This document shows positions 4,755 to 6,917 of a stretch of DNA of 6,917 bases, piece after piece. A program made the position numbers and the translations under genes. Source of the stretch: Planctomycetaceae bacterium (GTDB lineage Bacteria; Planctomycetota; Planctomycetia; Pirellulales; Thermoguttaceae); the NCBI GenBank assembly GCA_031254675.1, contig JAIRTV010000569.1, positions 1 to 6,917 on the forward strand, read 5' to 3'. The stretch's first letter is position 1. Each line of letters begins with the position of its first letter. The notes beneath the pieces were generated by a model. That model saw only the letters and a program-made list of their open reading frames with translations. It made no database searches and was not told the DNA's origin.

Positions 4755-6845
4755 ATGGATTTCCTGGTAACCCAATCGAAAATTCAAATGCGTTTACATT
4801 TTTTTTCCCAATTCTTTTTCCTCGTCGGAATTTTTTTCCTATTTTGCGTTGGTGAACAGTTGGTTTTGGCTCAAAATGATCCATTCCTGTCGCCTGAAAA
4901 AGTTCCGTTTCCTTTTGCCCAAAATTCGGATCAGGAAACGACAACATCGGAAAAAGATATTCCTGCTGATCAGACTCCAACTGTTCCGATTCCGCCGGAC
5001 ACTTTTGCCAATCATGATGAAGGTTACGTTCCCAACATTTATTACCGAATTGCTCCTGATCCACCGTTGATACTTCGCCCGCGTTACCGTAGCAATTCTG
5101 CCGGTAATTCCGCTCATAGCGCTGCCAACACCAACAATACTATTGCCGAAAAACAGTCCGGAAAATCTCAAAAATCAAATCAATCCAACAAAATAGCCAA
5201 TCAATCAAAAAAAGGCGATAAACCTGATAAAACGAATCATTCGGATGAATTTAATCAATCTGATGCGAACGATTCCTTGTCTCCGATTCGTCAGGTTTCG
5301 GCAAGCGATGCGCCGGCTCCACCAACAGAATCTATTGCCGAATCCACGACCGAATCTAATGTTGATTTCCGCGTTTCTCCCATTGCTACAGCTGCTTCCT
5401 TGCTAAAATATCCCATTTCCTTAACTCCTCAAAAGAAAAAATTCTCAAAAAATTCTGATTCGACGGCAAGCCAACAAGAATATCCACACAATCCTTACAC
5501 TGTTAATAATGCGCATAGTTGTGATGATTTGAGTTGTGGCGAGAGTGGTTGTTCTTCTCATTCGTTGTCGGGAATTTTCCAACATTTGAGCGAACAAACC
5601 GTAAAACGTGGAGTTTGTCATTGTTGTGGTTTTTCGCGATGTATTAACAAGACGGTTGGGGCGTGGTATTACGATGGTTGGCTTAATGTTGGGGCGTTTA
5701 TGAATACGCATTACCCTGAAAACCGCCATAATACACCTCTTTATTACAATGATCGCAATGCGGAAATGGTTGTGAATCAGCTTTATTTTACGTTGGGGCG
5801 TCGTATTGATTTGCGTGGTGGGCGTTTTGATTTTGGTGGACGTATTGATTTCCTTTATGGCACGGATTATTTTTATACGAGTTCGCTTGGTCTGGAAACT
5901 CACCGTTACAATTATATCTTTGCCGATCAACCCACACTGGAACCATTGGAAGCCAATTTGCATTGGAATTCAAACTCAGGCACACGCCGACTGGGAACGG
6001 TTTCGCTTTACGGATTGTCCTTGCCGCAAGCTTACGCGGAGATGTTTATTCCGTTTGGCAATGGTATTACGGTGAAGGCGGGGCATTTTTATTCGGGAAT
6101 GGGTTTGGAATCGGCGATGTCGCCGAACAATTTCTTCTATTCCCATTCGTACAGTTTTATGTATGGTTCGCCGACCACCTTGACCGGAATCACCGCAACC
6201 GCGAAACTTTCGTCTCGTTTTTCGGCGATGTTGGGATTTTCGCGTGGTTGGAATATTTTTGAGAAATCAAACGACAAGTTAAGCGGACTTGCCGGACTTG
6301 CATGGCAAAGTTTTGACAAACGCACCGCTCTTTCTTTTTTGGTTCATTCCGGCGAGGAATCGTTCCGAAACGGCGACAATCGAACGAATTACGCTTTGAC
6401 ATGGCAACATCAATTGTCACCGCATTGGCATTACGCTCTGGAACATACATTCGGTTACGAAAAAAATGGAGCCGCATTGAATTTGCTCGATGGAACAAGA
6501 GGAACCGCACGCTGGTACTCGTTTGCTCAATATTTGCAATGGAAGTGGAGTGAACGATTTGCGTTGGGGTTGCGGGGCGAATGGTTCCGCGACAACGGGC
6601 AAGCCAGAATTCAGAAAGATTTTGTGGATTCTTCTTATTTCCGGTTGGAGGGTAACGATTATTTCCAAATTACTTTGGGAGCCAATTGGAAGCCAACTCG
6701 TTATATGACAATCCGTCCTGAAATTCGTTACGATTGGTCAAATGTTGTTGTTACCGACGCCGCAACCGGCAACCAAACCGGTATCTACAGCAACAATAAA
6801 AAGCAAATGTTAAGTTTTGCTCTTGACGGTATTTTCCGATTCTAA
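4755..6845 (+). CDS. BBP2-like outer-membrane beta-barrel porin with Cys-rich segment
   Basis: 696 residues. A signal peptide ends at VLA39-Q40; residues 20-33 are strongly hydrophobic and Phe-rich. Met12 (4788) is an equally plausible start, since it gives a compact 28-residue signal; neither start has a clear Shine-Dalgarno site. Residues 40-250 are a low-complexity Asn/Ser/Lys/Gln/Pro-rich linker. Seven cysteines follow (C256, C261, C266, C288, C290, C291, C296; pattern CX4CX4C then CXCCX4C). From about 303 the sequence 'YYDGWLNVGAFMN' opens a region of alternating aromatic and polar residues typical of the BBP2/OmpL-like family common in Planctomycetes, with 'NQLYFTLGR' and 'GGRIDFLYGTD'. 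The chain ends ALDGIFRF, with the terminal Phe expected of barrels inserted by BamA. Likely role: solute diffusion or surface channel in the outer membrane. Substrate unknown; no other gene lies in the same direction here. Confidence 0.85.
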   Translation: MDFLVTQSKIQMRLHFFSQFFFLVGIFFLFCVGEQLVLAQNDPFLSPEKVPFPFAQNSDQETTTSEKDIPADQTPTVPIPPDTFANHDEGYVPNIYYRIAPDPPLILRPRYRSNSAGNSAHSAANTNNTIAEKQSGKSQKSNQSNKIANQSKKGDKPDKTNHSDEFNQSDANDSLSPIRQVSASDAPAPPTESIAESTTESNVDFRVSPIATAASLLKYPISLTPQKKKFSKNSDSTASQQEYPHNPYTVNNAHSCDDLSCGESGCSSHSLSGIFQHLSEQTVKRGVCHCCGFSRCINKTVGAWYYDGWLNVGAFMNTHYPENRHNTPLYYNDRNAEMVVNQLYFTLGRRIDLRGGRFDFGGRIDFLYGTDYFYTSSLGLETHRYNYIFADQPTLEPLEANLHWNSNSGTRRLGTVSLYGLSLPQAYAEMFIPFGNGITVKAGHFYSGMGLESAMSPNNFFYSHSYSFMYGSPTTLTGITATAKLSSRFSAMLGFSRGWNIFEKSNDKLSGLAGLAWQSFDKRTALSFLVHSGEESFRNGDNRTNYALTWQHQLSPHWHYALEHTFGYEKNGAALNLLDGTRGTARWYSFAQYLQWKWSERFALGLRGEWFRDNGQARIQKDFVDSSYFRLEGNDYFQITLGANWKPTRYMTIRPEIRYDWSNVVVTDAATGNQTGIYSNNKKQMLSFALDGIFRF

Positions 6846-6876
6846 AAAGTGGAATATTTCCTAAGTTCTTTTTTTC

Positions 6877-6917
6877 GTGTTTTCCGTGTTCAATATTTTT
6901 TTGAACGCAGAATACAC
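6877..6917. repeat. Imperfect inverted repeat after the porin gene, cut by the window end
   Basis: GTGTTTTCCGTGTTCAA (6877-6893) and the segment 6901-6917 are reverse complements at 14 of 17 positions around a 7-base T-rich loop. The inner 8 bp (6886-6893 with 6901-6908) pair with one G-U. The right arm reaches the last base, so the element may be longer. It starts 31 bases after the stop codon and could act as a transcript end, though no T-run follows inside the window; a T7 run precedes it (6869-6875). Confidence 0.6.

Noticed and set aside
5445..5985. Antisense frames opposite the porin gene
   Set aside because: Shadow frames rich in Ile/Thr/Arg/Asn; the sense frame shows a clear signal peptide and barrel pattern.

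Overview
The window looks like a low-GC planctomycete genome. The long minus-strand gene starts with the 'LENRELLS' variant of the planctomycetal LEPR-XLL N-terminal motif, and the plus-strand gene is a BBP2-like outer-membrane barrel with a Cys-rich segment. An anaerobic gut-type lineage (Thermoguttaceae-like) is possible, but that is inference from general resemblance only.

Left edge (1-323): the left end of an IS110-family insertion sequence, cut by the window boundary. Only 17 complete codons of its transposase are present (minus strand, ATG at 53), but they contain the family's IGIDVS catalytic motif. The 270 bases before that start are non-coding. They fold like an IS110 bridge RNA, with a target-type loop (224 to 165) and a donor-type loop (159 to 119). 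A perfect 48-bp palindrome lies between this RNA and the element tip.

Repeat block (323-568): two copies of a hairpin-rich intergenic repeat with 20-21 bp tandem units. Copy 1 breaks off exactly at the inferred IS tip. Copy 2 still carries an uninterrupted site, TTGCCCCTTGTTTAC on the minus strand. The two strands of the RNA's target loop predict this site in 14 of 15 positions. The simplest reading is that the IS inserted into one copy of a genomic repeat and that a near neighbour is still an open target.

Centre (635-3838, minus): a 1067-residue exported or surface protein made of about seven fibronectin-III-like beta-sandwich modules, with a strong ribosome binding site. A 916-bp AT-rich intergenic region follows, with two copies of a dispersed GACGCAAGC motif and a candidate promoter for the divergent gene.

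Right (4755-6845, plus): a 696-residue outer-membrane porin-like protein with a signal peptide, a long N/S/K/Q-rich linker, a seven-cysteine cluster and a C-terminal barrel ending in Phe. An imperfect inverted repeat follows it and is cut by the window end. The two large genes are divergent and both act in the cell envelope; nothing shows that they form one pathway. They share no link with the IS beyond the FN3 gene transcribing toward it.
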